Shown: positions 47,266 to 57,779 of the stretch, piece after piece
Numbering within the stretch: the first letter of the stretch is position 1
Layout of the letters: each line of letters begins with the position of its first letter
Assembly: GCF_018991925.1 (NCBI RefSeq)
Contig: NW_024744482.1
Span: 251,001 to 315,000, forward strand
From: Homarus americanus
Taxonomy: Eukaryota; Arthropoda; Malacostraca; Decapoda; Nephropidae
Direction: 5' to 3'
DNA: 64,000 nucleotides
The notes under the pieces: generated by a model
Seen by the model: only the letters and a program-made list of their open reading frames with translations
Told to the model about the DNA's origin: nothing
Databases searched by the model: none
Made by a program: the position numbers and the translations under genes

Positions 47266-47463
47266 AAACATATTTTTGTGCAGCAGTGAGCGTGTATTTA
47301 TGTGACTAACGAACAAACAGACATAAACAGAGAAAGGGCAAGGTAGGAACAAAGCATAGACTGAGAGAAACAAGAGAGACAGCAACAGACACACAGAAAC
47401 AAAGAAACGCTAAAACATCAGACAAAGAAACATACAGACACAGACAGACAGTTTCATGTACTG

Positions 47464-47600
47464 TAGGTGACGTGGGTTAAGGAACTACGTCTCGCAGCGG
47501 TGTGACGGAGGACGCGGGTTCGAGACCTTGGCACGCCACCTGGGATATACAACCAGGTGTAAATTGCAGTTGATTTTTAAACATCCTTAATGACCAAGGT
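47464..47600 (+). mobile_element. tRNA-like SINE candidate
   Basis: GGTGACG at about 47465 can pair with CGCCACC near 47534-47540 as a 7-bp acceptor stem with one mismatch. GTGGGTTAAGGAAC resembles a class II D-arm and GCGGGTTCGAGACC a B-box. The downstream ACCAGGTGTAAATTG resembles the SINE central motif seen at 4.9 kb. The head resembles tRNA-Leu or tRNA-Ser. It may also be a decayed tRNA pseudogene. Confidence 0.5.
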
Positions 47601-47799
47601 AAAGCTGCCTACCTGAGCTAAAACTATTTACTGTGTTAATGGTACATGAACGAGTACTATTGCCGCTACTACGACTATTACTACTACTGCTACTACTACT
47701 AATAATAATAAAAAAATAATAATAACAGAAGAAATAAGTGATAAAAAGTAAATTATAGTTAGTTAGTAACATTTTTTAAAAATTCCATACAATTTAGAT

Positions 47800-47965
47800 T
47801 ATTTAAATAGCTATAAATATCAAAAAAATTGGTAAAATTATCTAAAACTCAGATATTATTGGTAACACTGCCAGAAATTATTTAAAAATACAATGTAAAT
47901 TGGTAACACTATTTAAAATTATCTAATTCAGACATTGATTGGTCAGTGTAAAAGTCTTTAAAAAA
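47800..47965. repeat. Degenerate AT-rich repeat (ATTGGTAACACTATTTAAAATTA)
   Basis: Blocks with TTGGTAA...TTATCTAA...CAGA recur about four times at 40-60 bp spacing. Confidence 0.5.
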
Positions 47966-48126
47966 TCAGACATAGCGGCTATTGGCTTTAGGATGTCTGC
48001 TACTACAAAGTGTAAGACATGGTACACCAAAGAGCAATTATGTCTGATATTATCTTACGGAATCAGACAGCGTGACCAATTAAGAGTTAGTCATGTTTGA
48101 TGTTCTGACACCTGTTGGGTACCGTT

Positions 48127-48127
48127 A

Positions 48128-48192
<65 letters not shown>

Positions 48193-48204
48193 TTTTATTA
48201 TTAA

Positions 48205-48267
<63 letters not shown>

Positions 48268-48335
48268 CATTATTATTATTATTATTATTACTTTTATTAT
48301 TAATATTATTTCATTATTATTATCATCAATATGAC

Positions 48336-48390
<55 letters not shown>
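48127..48390. repeat. (ATT)n array, ~265 bp
   Basis: ATT units with a duplicated ACTTTTATTATTAATATTATT interruption at 48191 and 48290. DNA from 48400 to 49030 is AT-rich single copy without a gene. Confidence 0.96.
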
Positions 48391-49033
48391 TCTGGTCAAT
48401 TTTCACTGATTTACTTATTACTATAAAATAATTTCCTTCAAGTTTAAATTCTAAATGCCATGTGGCCAACACCTGCCAGGTATTTTCGGCTCTGAAATAT
48501 TAAAGTTTAGCCAAAAAAATATAATAATAATAATATTCCCAGTTAACTCAGGAGCAAATATCGTGGCCGTCATCATATCTATATTAAACTCATTTATAAA
48601 TAACTAATAAATAAAAACTAGATAAATGAAATATCATAAAACAAACGTCATTTTAAAGCATTATAAGTATACTAATCTTACGGCCAGAAAATAATTCTTT
48701 ACAAAATACCCGCAAGAATTTAACATACTATAAAAACTACTTTAATTCAATATACTATACCTTATGTAAAATAATATATTGTAATCATCATAAAAATCAC
48801 CCAAATTATCATAAGCCTCGGATGACATGCGCGGTGGGGGGTGAGGTTTGGGGAACAGGAACATAATTATACTCATCAGTAGAAGCAAGAACAGTTTGTG
48901 TCTTTACTGGCGTAGTTTGGATGCAATAGCTCCAGGTCGAGGGACAGGTGTTGGGAGACAGAGGAGAATATGGATACTAGTCATCTGCCACTACTTTCAC
49001 CTGTATCTAAATCCGTGAAATGACCTGTCCTCT

Positions 49034-49036
<3 letters not shown>

Positions 49037-49085
<49 letters not shown>
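49037..49085. repeat. (GT)n microsatellite
   Basis: A pure GT run. Confidence 0.95.
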
Positions 49086-49087
<2 letters not shown>

Positions 49088-49163
49088 CGTGTGTGTGGTA
49101 CCGTGGACCAGCTGTGACTGTAGACATGCTGCAAAAACCAAATCTAAGGACCAGAGGAAGAAT

Positions 49164-49327
49164 ATATGTATGTATGTATGTAAGTATGTATGTACGCATG
49201 TATGTATGTACCGATGTATGTATGTATGTATGTATGTATGTATGTATGTATGTATGTACTGTATGTACTGTGCTGTATGTATGTATGTATGTATGTATGT
49301 ATGTATGTATGTATGTATGTATATATG
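49164..49327. repeat. (TATG)n array with interruptions
   Basis: TATG units with TACGCATG, TACCGATG and TACTG breaks. The Tyr/Met/Cys/Val-rich frames across it are artefacts. Confidence 0.95.
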
Positions 49328-49501
49328 TAGAGGGACTGTCTCTCTCGGTCTCTTGGTCTCCCTGTCTCCCATATTTGTATCTGTACAGTCACAAACACGT
49401 GAGAATGTATATAAACAGAGATAAATTTATACAGCATAGTACATACATAGACAGCAAATATACATGTAGATGCACTCATGTATAATTGCGTATATATTCA
49501 A

Positions 49502-49536
<35 letters not shown>
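49502..49536. repeat. (AC)n microsatellite
   Basis: A pure AC run. 49540-50317 is AT-rich single-copy DNA with no gene. Confidence 0.93.
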
Positions 49537-49537
<1 letters not shown>

Positions 49538-50317
49538 TATTGAAGTACCACCTCTTAATTGCATAAAGCACGTCTGAAAATCCTGTCACAAAGTCAGACT
49601 GACAGACAGATAAACAGACAGAGATAGACAGCAACATCAAGTTACATCCATTACGCAATAAACCACTACGGTAGAGTGACAGCGACAGTGATGGCAGCAC
49701 CTACCTGAGGCCGCGGGAACCTACCTGTCTAATTAATGTGTGACAGACCTCCCTCAGTTACTGGATAGCTTACCTGTCGATAAAAAAAAATACACACATA
49801 AACAAATAATAAATAACAGCACAGGATAACAAAATGATAACAGTGATAACAGACATAATTATAGCAGCATTGGGTAATAAAAACGATAACAACTATAATA
49901 TTAATCTATCTATCCCTTCATAGCAAAAGGTAATATTAGCTACGTAAACATACTATAATATAAAATATCTCGTGTTTACATCTAAGCGATCAAAATATAT
50001 GAAAAGCATCCAAGTACAAAATTAATATTCCCATTAATAATAAACCTACCACAGAAACTCCACAGTGACATCAACAAACACTTCATTCTTGACTTCCATG
50101 ACTAATCACCAACACAGTTATCCCAAAAAAAATACACACAATGTTTGACGTACTCATTTATTCGTAGCTATGATTACTGTAAATATGATTAAATGTATTT
50201 AATTTTTTCTTTGCCGTTATGTAAACTCAGTCAGGTGAGTAATGTTTAATGTTTTCTTTAATTAAATAACCTGATTGGAAGATAGCTGTCGTACTTGTTG
50301 TTTTCATGACCTTGAAT

Positions 50318-50345
50318 GTAGTAGTAGTAGTAGTAATAGTAGTAG
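50318..50345 (+). repeat. (GTA)n target tract, 5' side of the truncated copy
   Basis: GTA units with one GTAATA variant abut the truncated element. Confidence 0.9.
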
Positions 50346-50638
50346 AATTCAAAACGTTGATCAAGGCAGCTTCACTCCTCTAGTGTTCACAACCTCTGGT
50401 GGGATGGGCCCAAGTGCAAGATGTTTCTACGCCAGACTCGCGGAGCTGATCTCCGAACAGAAGCAGCAGCCCAGAAGTTATGTTACAGCCTGGATGAGAT
50501 GTCGACTGTCTTTCTCTCTCCTTCGGTCGGCTTTGCTTTGCCTCAGGGGAACGAGGCTTCTGCCCTACTCCGACAACTGCTGCAGATATTGACTGAGGCT
50601 ACAGTCACTGAATGCCGCATAGATCTGCAGCTCAACTA
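50346..50638 (+). pseudogene. C-terminal fragment of the RLE protein
   Basis: The fragment encodes the end of the nuclease region, including FTPLVFTTSGGMG and the helix WMRCRLSFSLLRSALLC. A frame difference relative to the long copy appears just after CLRGTR, so the last ~30 residues (EATVTECRIDLQLN) lie in another frame. It has no start codon or catalytic Asp pair of its own and cannot be functional. Confidence 0.85.
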
Positions 50639-50757
50639 ATTTAACACAGATAGGATAGCTTCTTATGTATTAGGATATTTAATATTAGGTAAATAAATGG
50701 TGGCGAAGTGGCTATTGGGGGAGGCTGGAGGCCACGTTAAAAAAAAAAAAAAAAAAA
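50346..50757 (+). mobile_element. 5'-truncated second copy of the RLE retrotransposon
   Basis: Starting at AATTCAAAACGTTG, this segment matches the last ~410 bp of the long copy (58340-58750). By eye there are about a dozen substitutions and about six 1-2 base indels. It begins directly at a (GTA)n tract (50318-50345) and ends in a 19-base A-run (50739-50757) followed by (GTA)n again. Severe 5' truncation with an intact 3' end is the hallmark of incomplete target-primed reverse transcription. Confidence 0.92.
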
Positions 50758-50758
50758 G

Positions 50759-50792
<34 letters not shown>

Positions 50793-50882
50793 CAGTGGTA
50801 AGTAACTTATAGAAGTAGTAGTAATAACTAAGCAAGTAAATCATAGTAGTAGTAGTAATAGTAATAGTAGTAGTAGTAGTAA

Positions 50883-50924
<42 letters not shown>

Positions 50925-50932
50925 GACGTAGT
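50759..50932 (+). repeat. (GTA)n and (GTAA)n array, 3' side of the truncated copy
   Basis: Eleven or so GTA units follow the A-run, then interrupted GTA/ATA units, then about ten GTAA units ending near 50923. Confidence 0.85.
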
Positions 50933-51074
50933 AACAGTCTTCTACTAGAGTTCCATCATCAAGGTTGTTCAACACATTTAAAACCGGTTTATTCTATCCA
51001 AGCCTACGGAATGTGTACGCCTGTGTCTATACGGCCCAGACATGATTCACTCCGCCTGCTGCTCAAATAAGCCA

Positions 51075-51405
51075 AGTCATAATAGACCCCAGTCTTAATA
51101 GGCCCAGTCCTAATAAGTCCCAGTGCTAATAGGTTACAGTCATCCTAATGGGTCACAGTACTAATAGGTCCCAGTCACAATGGTATAGAGTCTCAATGGG
51201 ACCCAGCCATAATGGGCCCCAGAGCTTATAGACACAAATCCTAATAAGCCCTTCGATTAAGGCCTATTAATTATTGGTTCTAATAGTCTTGGGCTCTCCA
51301 ATACCGGGGTCATTAAATTGGATCCTATTAGTAATAGGTCCTAGAATAATAGGGGCCTATTAATACTGATCCTATTACCATCAGGGCCTATTAAAATTGG
51401 GGCCC
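51075..51405. repeat. Degenerate AATAGGCCCAGTC repeat with inverted second half
   Basis: Before about 51245 the unit reads AATAGGYCCCAGT. After it the complementary form GGGCCTATTA predominates. The result is a large imperfect inverted repeat. Confidence 0.6.
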
Positions 51406-51435
51406 ATTCTAACTTCGTCATTCACAGTAATAGTT

Positions 51436-51473
51436 GGGTTAGGGTAGGCTTAGATTAGGTTAGGTTAGGCTAA
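51436..51473 (+). repeat. Telomere-like (TTAGG)n run, degenerate
   Basis: TTAGG units with GTAGG and TTAGA variants. Confidence 0.65.
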
Positions 51474-51614
51474 GAGAGATTAAATTAATGGTTTATATAT
51501 TGTGTTTTAAGTGAATATATCTTGTCTGTGTACATTATCTCACAGAGTGTGCGGGAATTTCTGTATTTGTAATGCACAGCGAACAAAAACATCTTATTTG
51601 TCTTATCAAGTTGA

Positions 51615-51935
51615 ATCATTGTTTTGGTGACACTGAGAGCGTAACGGAATACAAAAACGTCAATTAAAATCATTAGGGTAGAACGCCTTGTTGGTAATAC
51701 TATAAGCGTAGGAAGTTATATAAATTATGCAACATACACAAATACATAGACGGGACCTCTTTTTTTTCTGGCAATAATGTAGACAAAATAAAATATATTA
51801 ATATTATCTTTCTGGTAACAGTGACAATAATAGCAAAATATATGTCTACATAAAAACCTGAACAAAAAGTATATTGGGTAAGTCCAGTATTGGCAACAGT
51901 GTAAGTATAAGAAAAAATACGAATTAAAAAGATAC
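51615..51935. repeat. Degenerate AT-rich repeat (TTGGTAACAGTGTAAGTATA)
   Basis: TTGG(T/C)(A/G)A(C/T)A(C/G)TGT-like blocks recur about five times at 50-80 bp spacing. The unit resembles that at 47.8-47.96 kb. Confidence 0.5.
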
Positions 51936-52124
51936 AGTAGGGTAGGGACAAGAGGAGAGGGGGCAATCAAGGGAGGGAGAGAGGGGCATAAAGAAGGGGG
52001 AGAGGAGGGCCAATACAAGGGAGGGGTTACGACAGAACTACAAGGGTGAAGGAGAAAGCTTATACAACACGACAATAGGAGGCTTTGTTCATAAGCTTCC
52101 CTCCTTGAATAATAACACTGTTAA

Positions 52125-52562
52125 TGATTCCCCCACCCTCCTCCTTCCCTCCTCACCCTCCTCCCCTCCTCCCCTCCCTCCCCTCCCTCCTCCCCTCCAC
52201 CACCCCTCCCTACCCTCCCTCCTACCCTCCCTCCCTTCCCTCCTCCCTCCTTCCCTCCCCTCCCCCTCCTCCTGCCCTCCTCCTTCCTCCCTCCTTCCCC
52301 TCCCTCTACCCTCCTCCCACCCTCCCTCCCTACCTCCCTCCTTCCTCCTCCCTCCTTCCCTCCCTCCCCTCCCTCCCTACCCTCCCTCCTTCCCTCCCTC
52401 CTTCCTCCCTCCTCCTCCTACCCCTCCCTCCCCCTCCCCTCCTTCCCTCCCTCCCTCCTTCCCTCCCTCTACCCTCCTACCCCTCCCCTCTTTCCCTCCC
52501 CTCCTGCCCTCCTCTTTCCCTCCTCCTACCCTCCCTCTCTCCCTCCCCCCCCCTCCTACTCC
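52125..52562. repeat. (CCCT)n/(CCTCC)n pyrimidine tract, ~440 bp
   Basis: Near-continuous pyrimidines on the plus strand. Pro/Ser/Leu frames of 150-160 codons are artefacts. Confidence 0.95.
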
Positions 52563-52629
52563 TCCACCTACCACATACACAATGATCTCTACCTGAGAGA
52601 AACAAACAAACAAATAAATTCTCAATAGC

Positions 52630-52746
52630 CGTGAATGGCAAGAGAGAGAGAGAGAAAGAGAGAGAGAGGGAGATACAAATCATTAATAGGCTAGGGGCTA
52701 AAAGAGTAGCTGTACTGTTGTACATTATGTAACAAAGCCCCTTGGT

Positions 52747-52793
<47 letters not shown>

Positions 52794-52945
52794 CTGGCTC
52801 AGTCTTGTTCCTCGGTCTAATCATTGTCTTCCATTTTGTCTTTCGGGGTTTTGTCTTCGGTGAGAATGGAATGTGAGGAATGGATGGTGTATGTGTGTGT
52901 GTGTGTGTGTATCTGTGCGTGTGTTAGAGAGAGAGAGAGAGAGTA
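52630..52945. repeat. (GA)n, (CT)n and (GT)n short runs
   Basis: GA at 52639-52672, CT at 52753-52789, GT at 52888-52909 and GA at 52926-52943. Confidence 0.88.
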
Positions 52946-53002
52946 ATATTACCAACTGTTGTGATGAACGACTGGAGCAAGAACAAACTAGATAAACTGA
53001 GA

Positions 53003-53262
53003 GACACAACAAAACGACACCAGCTGAGAGACAGAAACGACACCAGCTGGCAGACAAAACGACACGAGCTGACAGACAGAAACGACACCAGCTGAAGACA
53101 GAAACGACACCAGCTGGCAGACAGAACGACACCAGCTGACAGACAGAAGCGAACACCAGCTGGCAGACAGAAACGACACGAGCTGACAGAAACGACACCA
53201 GCTGGGAGACAAAAAAAAAACACCGGCTAGGAGAAAACAGAAACGCCACCAGCAAAAGGACA
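53003..53262. repeat. ~23-bp minisatellite (CAGCTGGCAGACAGAAACGACAC)
   Basis: About eleven units of 20-24 bp; each carries a CAGCTG or GAGCTG core. Confidence 0.92.
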
Positions 53263-53463
53263 GAAACGTGGACAGTAACAAGAGCCAGGTGAAGGGAAGG
53301 AGATAAGCAGTGCCAGTTAAGAGACAGAATCAGCTGTGCTATCGTCAACAAGATCAGCTGAGAGCCCGTGTCTCTCTCTCTCGTCCAGGCGAAACAATAA
53401 GAACACCGATGATGACGATAACACCTTGATGTGACGCGTGACACGGGGTCCACAACGAGCATG

Positions 53464-53700
53464 AGGAGGAGGGAAGGGAAAGGGAAGGGAAGGGAAGGGA
53501 AGGGAAAGTAGAGTAGGAGGAGGAGGGAGGGAAAAGGGAAGGGAAAGCAAATGAGGAGGAAGAGGAGGAAATAAAGTAAAGGAGGAAAAGGAAGGGAATG
53601 GAAAGGAAATAATAATGAAGAAGAATAGGGCAGAGAAAAGAAGGGGAGTAAGGGAAGAAAGAGAAGAGAAAGAGGAGGAAAAAAGGTTAAGAAGCAAAAT
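53464..53700. repeat. Purine-rich GGGAA tract
   Basis: GGGAAGGGAAGGGAA passes into GAGGAAAAGG-type sequence over about 235 bp. Confidence 0.88.
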
Positions 53701-53742
53701 AGATGACTAAGAGATTACAAGGAAGACAATAAATCTAAGTGG

Positions 53743-53778
<36 letters not shown>

Positions 53779-53781
53779 AAC

Positions 53782-53829
<48 letters not shown>

Positions 53830-53899
53830 CATAATAATAATAATACATACATACATACATACATACATACATACATACATACATACATACATACATACA
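53743..53899. repeat. (AAC)n-(AAT)n-(ACAT)n compound array
   Basis: AAC passes into AAT and then about fourteen ACAT units. Confidence 0.95.
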
Positions 53900-54286
53900 T
53901 AACTTTTTTCCGATAAGTTAGTACATATATGAATCATTCTTTAATTACCACATACAAAATAACACAAACAGAAAACCTGGTAACATTCATAACATTCACA
54001 TAACACCTAAATACCAAATTAGTCCTTAATATAACAGTCCACAGGTAAATTAACATTAATCCCGCGTAATATTTAACTTTATTACACACCTGAAGACATA
54101 ATTACTGCATAAGGTAATAGATTAACACTCAGTAAGATAATGAGTGACGTAATCTGTGTTTGTTCTTGTGTAAATATCACCAAATTTCACTATTAATTGT
54201 CATCTTAGCTTGGAGGTTTTGGGTGGTTGATGTATGGAGATTTTCAGTGTATAATTATTCATGTATAGTCATCTCCTAGGGTCGGT

Positions 54287-54288
<2 letters not shown>

Positions 54289-54337
<49 letters not shown>
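54289..54337. repeat. (AC)n microsatellite
   Basis: A pure AC run. 53900-54285 and 54340-54805 are AT-rich single copy with no gene. Confidence 0.95.
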
Positions 54338-54338
<1 letters not shown>

Positions 54339-54805
54339 GTAATCAACGACAGCTAAATTAACTTCTTGTGACGCAACTAACAATGTTAAATTAACCAAAA
54401 ACAAAACAAAAAACACAAAAAGTTATATTACAGACATGCTAAAATATAAGTTAAAATACAAGTTAAGTTAATTTAGGTTAAAAAATAAATTAAATTAAAG
54501 GTCCGGGAAAGCCGTAAATCCGGATAACAAGTGCTGTACAGATGGAATAAGAAAAGTTGGGAAAAATTTTACAACTTAAATCGTTTTCCGGATTGTCTCA
54601 CCCGCTGTGGTCGGCTGTCAAGTGACCACCATAAGAATGTTGTTTATTGTCTCTTAACTGTGTGATGTTATTATCATTAAACTACCTTATAAAACACCCT
54701 TACCGCTTCTCTTTATGTGATTGAGGGTTATATCTGTTATTGCAGGTGTTGGTGATTCATTAACAACTACTAAAATTACCTGTTATTGTAAGTGTTGGTA
54801 ATGAT

Positions 54806-54832
54806 GAGTAGTAGTAGTAGTAGTAGTAGTAG
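54806..54832 (+). repeat. (GTA)n target tract, 5' side of the long element copy
   Basis: About nine GTA units end exactly where the retrotransposon begins. With the downstream tract at 58751 it appears to be one interrupted microsatellite. Confidence 0.9.
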
Positions 54833-55548
54833 GCGGCCAGCGCGGCGTGGGTGTCGTGGACCGTCCCTCCTGATCTAAAGTGTTATTGGTGGGGACATAC
54901 TCGTTGTGTGGGAGCGGGAATTTGACAATGTGTCCGTGAATATCGGATGTCACCCTAAGCATTGCCACCCAAGGTTTCTCCTCATCCCTTACGGCATAAA
55001 TTGTAAATATTCCGTGTGTTCACCGGCGTTCACCAAGTGAGTGGTGACCTGTGCTGGGTCAGTGGTAGGATAATGAGAAGGCTCGGCGCCAAGGTCAGTG
55101 TCGTTAGGCCTACTGTGACAGGGGTGGTCCCGAGACTATCGCCCCTATGGGGCCGAGAGTGCTGCCCATGCGGTCGCCCCCACCCCCCCCCCACCACCAT
55201 AGTAACGGACTCTTAATGTAGGGTCTCGACGAACCTAGTGAGTATACATAACTGATATTACACCAGTGAGACCATATAAATAGTGGTTATTTGTGCCAAG
55301 GAAATATAAACTAGTGCCTGGTGTGACAAACTCTTGTCCATAGTGTATCATTCTGATGTATGGATGGTCGCTATTAGGGGGGGTAACCTACACACCCACG
55401 CGCGCACGTATGCCCCTACTACCTGGACACACCAGTCCAGCCTGTCACCTCTCCGCCCTTCCCTCATAAGAACCAGTATAATCTTGTGCCTGGGACTAAA
55501 TCAGATGTCCGGAGGCGGACGTTACCGTCGCCCAAGGTGCTGGTCACT
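54833..55548 (+). other. 5' leader of the RLE retrotransposon
   Basis: This 716-bp segment runs from the upstream GTA junction to the first ATG of the RT frame. It starts GC-rich, contains several upstream ATGs and a C-run at about 55182-55192, and has a TATAAATA at about 55275. Short frames inside it (such as 55016-55216) show no recognisable domain. RLE elements of the R2 group often carry a self-cleaving ribozyme at the 5' end; I could not fold this sequence, so none is claimed here. Confidence 0.7.
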
Positions 55549-57579
55549 ATGCCTGGTAACATTCCTTGCTGCGTCTGTGCTAGCCCGAACCAAAACTGCA
55601 CAAATTGTGTTTGTGCGAGAAATAACCGACCATGTGTGAATTGCAGGAAGCTAGACCAGTGTCGGAACCCACGTCGCAGGGAGCCGACACAGGCGGCCAC
55701 AGTGGATATCGCCGGGACCCAACTACCCGATGATATCCGAAATGATAGCAGTGAGTCTACTCAACCCGATAATGTAGTACTAATAAATGCTGCTCCCTCA
55801 GTAGCAGGTGTCCACGAGGAGAATGAGAGACAGCCGCCTCAGTGGAATGGCATGTCGATGGAAAATGCAGGCGTATGGGTCAAAGAAACCTACTCAGAAA
55901 TTGTCAAGTGGTCGCCCGCTAACTTATTTGAACCACCCAAGTGTGCGGCCACCAAAGAAATGATTCGGGAGATGACTCACTTCATGACTGATTACACTCA
56001 GGACCGCTTCCTCGCCCCCCTAGCTCTTCAAATACTGGCAATAATACCACATCTATTTTGTCAGAGGACACACACAAAGGCTAAGCACAAAGAAAATGTG
56101 GCAGCAATGAAGAGAAGGTTGACAATGTGGCAGACTGGGGCCCTAGATGATCTCCTATGTGAAGCAAGAACACTGCAGGAGAGACTAAAATCTACGGGTG
56201 ACGGAAAGCAAAACACCGATGACGTGGCAAGACAATTTGGAAACAAAATGCGTGTGGGAAAAGTGTCTCTCGCGGTAAGATCTCTCACACATGAATCCTC
56301 CGGTGGAGTGATGCCAATAAACAGAGCGACATTAAAACTATTGAAAGAGAAACATCCCCCTGCAAGCGAAGATGAAGGCATCAGGCTCCAGGGTGCTTAT
56401 ATCCCACCAAACGCTGTCCTGTTCGAGAAAATAACAGGAGAGATGGTGGGGAAAAAGGCACTGAAGACTCGAGGCGGAGCCGGCCCTTCAGGTCTGGATG
56501 CAAACGGTTGGAGAGTCATCCTCAGCACAAACAAGTTTGGCCCTGTAGCAAGCGATCTCTGCACTGCCATTGCCACCCTTGCAAGAAAGCTTGCATCCTC
56601 TTGCTGCCATCACCTCCAGGCTCTGACGGCCTGCCGCCTTATTCCTCTGGAAAAGAAACCAGGATGTAGACCTATAGGGGTGGGGGAAGTGCTGAGGCGG
56701 ATCATCGGAAAGTGTATAATGGAGGTGGTAAAGGATGATGTCAGGGCAGCAGCAGGGAACCTACAAGTGTGTGCTGGCCACCAGGCTGGTGGGGAGGCGG
56801 CCATTCACGCCATGAGATTGATATTTGAGCAGCGTGATTGTGAGGCCGTTCTCCTGGTGGATGCTTCAAACGCATTCAACATACTTAACCGCAAGGCGGC
56901 ACTGCACAACATCAAGATCAAGTGTCCTAGCTTTGCGATGTATGTTGAAAATTCGTATAGGAATCCTTCAGACCTCTACGTAGTAAACAACAAGGCTCTA
57001 CGAGGTGATACCATCCTACAGTCGACCGAGGGAACAACACAGGGAGACCCCGTTGCAATGGCAATGTATGCAATAGGCCTATCAGTGCTCCAACAAGAAA
57101 TAAAGTATGAAACAACTGGGGTCAAACAAGTGGCATATGCTGATGACCTCACAGGAGCAGGAAAAGTGGAGGACATCAAAAAGTGGTGGGACCTGGTAAC
57201 ATCGCGAGGTCCACAAATAGGGTACCACCCAAACGCCAGCAAATCCTTCCTCATCGTGAAGCCAGATCATTATGATCGGGCTGTGGAGGTTTTCGGCGAA
57301 AGTGAGGTCAAAATAACTAAGGACGGCCAAAGACATCTAGGCGCAGTAATTGGCACTACGGACTTCAAGACCCAGTACGTAGGGGGAAAGGTGAACGAGT
57401 GGGTTAGCGAAATCCATGCTCTATCGGAGATTGCTAACACAGAGCCACATGCAGCCTTTGCAGCATTCACACATGGAGTCAAGCATCGTTGGAACTACCT
57501 GATGCGTACCATCCCTGAGATCCGACCCCTCCTCCACCCTTTGGAAGAAGCAATCAGTGTCAAGTTCGTTGACCAATGA
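55549..57579 (+). CDS. Reverse transcriptase ORF with N-terminal CXC-like cysteine cluster (retrotransposon; 3' part shifted out of frame)
   Basis: The chosen start is the ATG at 55549, giving 676 residues; the frame is open upstream to a GTG at 55486, but a eukaryotic gene would use ATG. Residues 7-38 form a cysteine cluster (Cys 7, 8, 10, 17, 20, 22, 29, 32, 38) with the spacing of a CXC/tesmin-like DNA-binding domain. RT motifs are complete: GPSGLD near 312, KPGCRPIG near 370, catalytic VDASNAF with Asp 438, GTTQGDP from 495, YADD at 530-533 and HLGAVIG near 596. The conserved thumb-like stretch after motif E continues to the stop. The protein would copy element RNA at a nicked target. In homologous elements the chain continues into a nuclease; here it stops at 57577-57579 and the nuclease lies in another frame about 200 bp on. 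That looks like decay or sequence error, not a real terminus. Every catalytic RT residue I can check is intact. Confidence 0.92.
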   Translation: MPGNIPCCVCASPNQNCTNCVCARNNRPCVNCRKLDQCRNPRRREPTQAATVDIAGTQLPDDIRNDSSESTQPDNVVLINAAPSVAGVHEENERQPPQWNGMSMENAGVWVKETYSEIVKWSPANLFEPPKCAATKEMIREMTHFMTDYTQDRFLAPLALQILAIIPHLFCQRTHTKAKHKENVAAMKRRLTMWQTGALDDLLCEARTLQERLKSTGDGKQNTDDVARQFGNKMRVGKVSLAVRSLTHESSGGVMPINRATLKLLKEKHPPASEDEGIRLQGAYIPPNAVLFEKITGEMVGKKALKTRGGAGPSGLDANGWRVILSTNKFGPVASDLCTAIATLARKLASSCCHHLQALTACRLIPLEKKPGCRPIGVGEVLRRIIGKCIMEVVKDDVRAAAGNLQVCAGHQAGGEAAIHAMRLIFEQRDCEAVLLVDASNAFNILNRKAALHNIKIKCPSFAMYVENSYRNPSDLYVVNNKALRGDTILQSTEGTTQGDPVAMAMYAIGLSVLQQEIKYETTGVKQVAYADDLTGAGKVEDIKKWWDLVTSRGPQIGYHPNASKSFLIVKPDHYDRAVEVFGESEVKITKDGQRHLGAVIGTTDFKTQYVGGKVNEWVSEIHALSEIANTEPHAAFAAFTHGVKHRWNYLMRTIPEIRPLLHPLEEAISVKFVDQ

Positions 57580-57779
57580 CAAACTTAACCCCAGTGAAAA
57601 AGTGCTTCTTGCACTTCACCAAGACGGGAGGGATGGTTCTTCGTCAGAGGGTGGCTCTGACATAAAATTCATGGCGCTCACGGCAGCCTCTTTGACCACA
57701 TAATAGCCCAGAATGCAACAGGGAAGTGGACATAGCAAAGTTAGTCCTGGATCAGTGAATCGACACCAAAAAAAAATGA
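57580..57779 (+). pseudogene. Frame-scrambled linker between RT and RLE domains
   Basis: Short conserved pieces of the family's RT-to-nuclease linker appear here in successively different frames: KLNPSEKVLLAL in frame 2, TKTGGMVL in frame 3, SEGGSDIKF in frame 2, IIAQNATG in frame 1 and VDIAKLVLDQ in frame 3, followed by stops at 57756 and 57777. About five frame changes within about 200 bp contrast with a perfectly open 2-kb frame upstream. The cause is either a burst of small indels or a locally poor assembly. Confidence 0.75.

Noticed and set aside
52105..52625. Pro/Ser-rich frames of about 150-160 codons
   Set aside because: They read a CCCT tract; no domain, no start context, mirrored on the other strand.
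55486..55548. Upstream GTG start of the RT frame
   Set aside because: A eukaryotic element would start at ATG 55549, which also begins the conserved cysteine cluster region.
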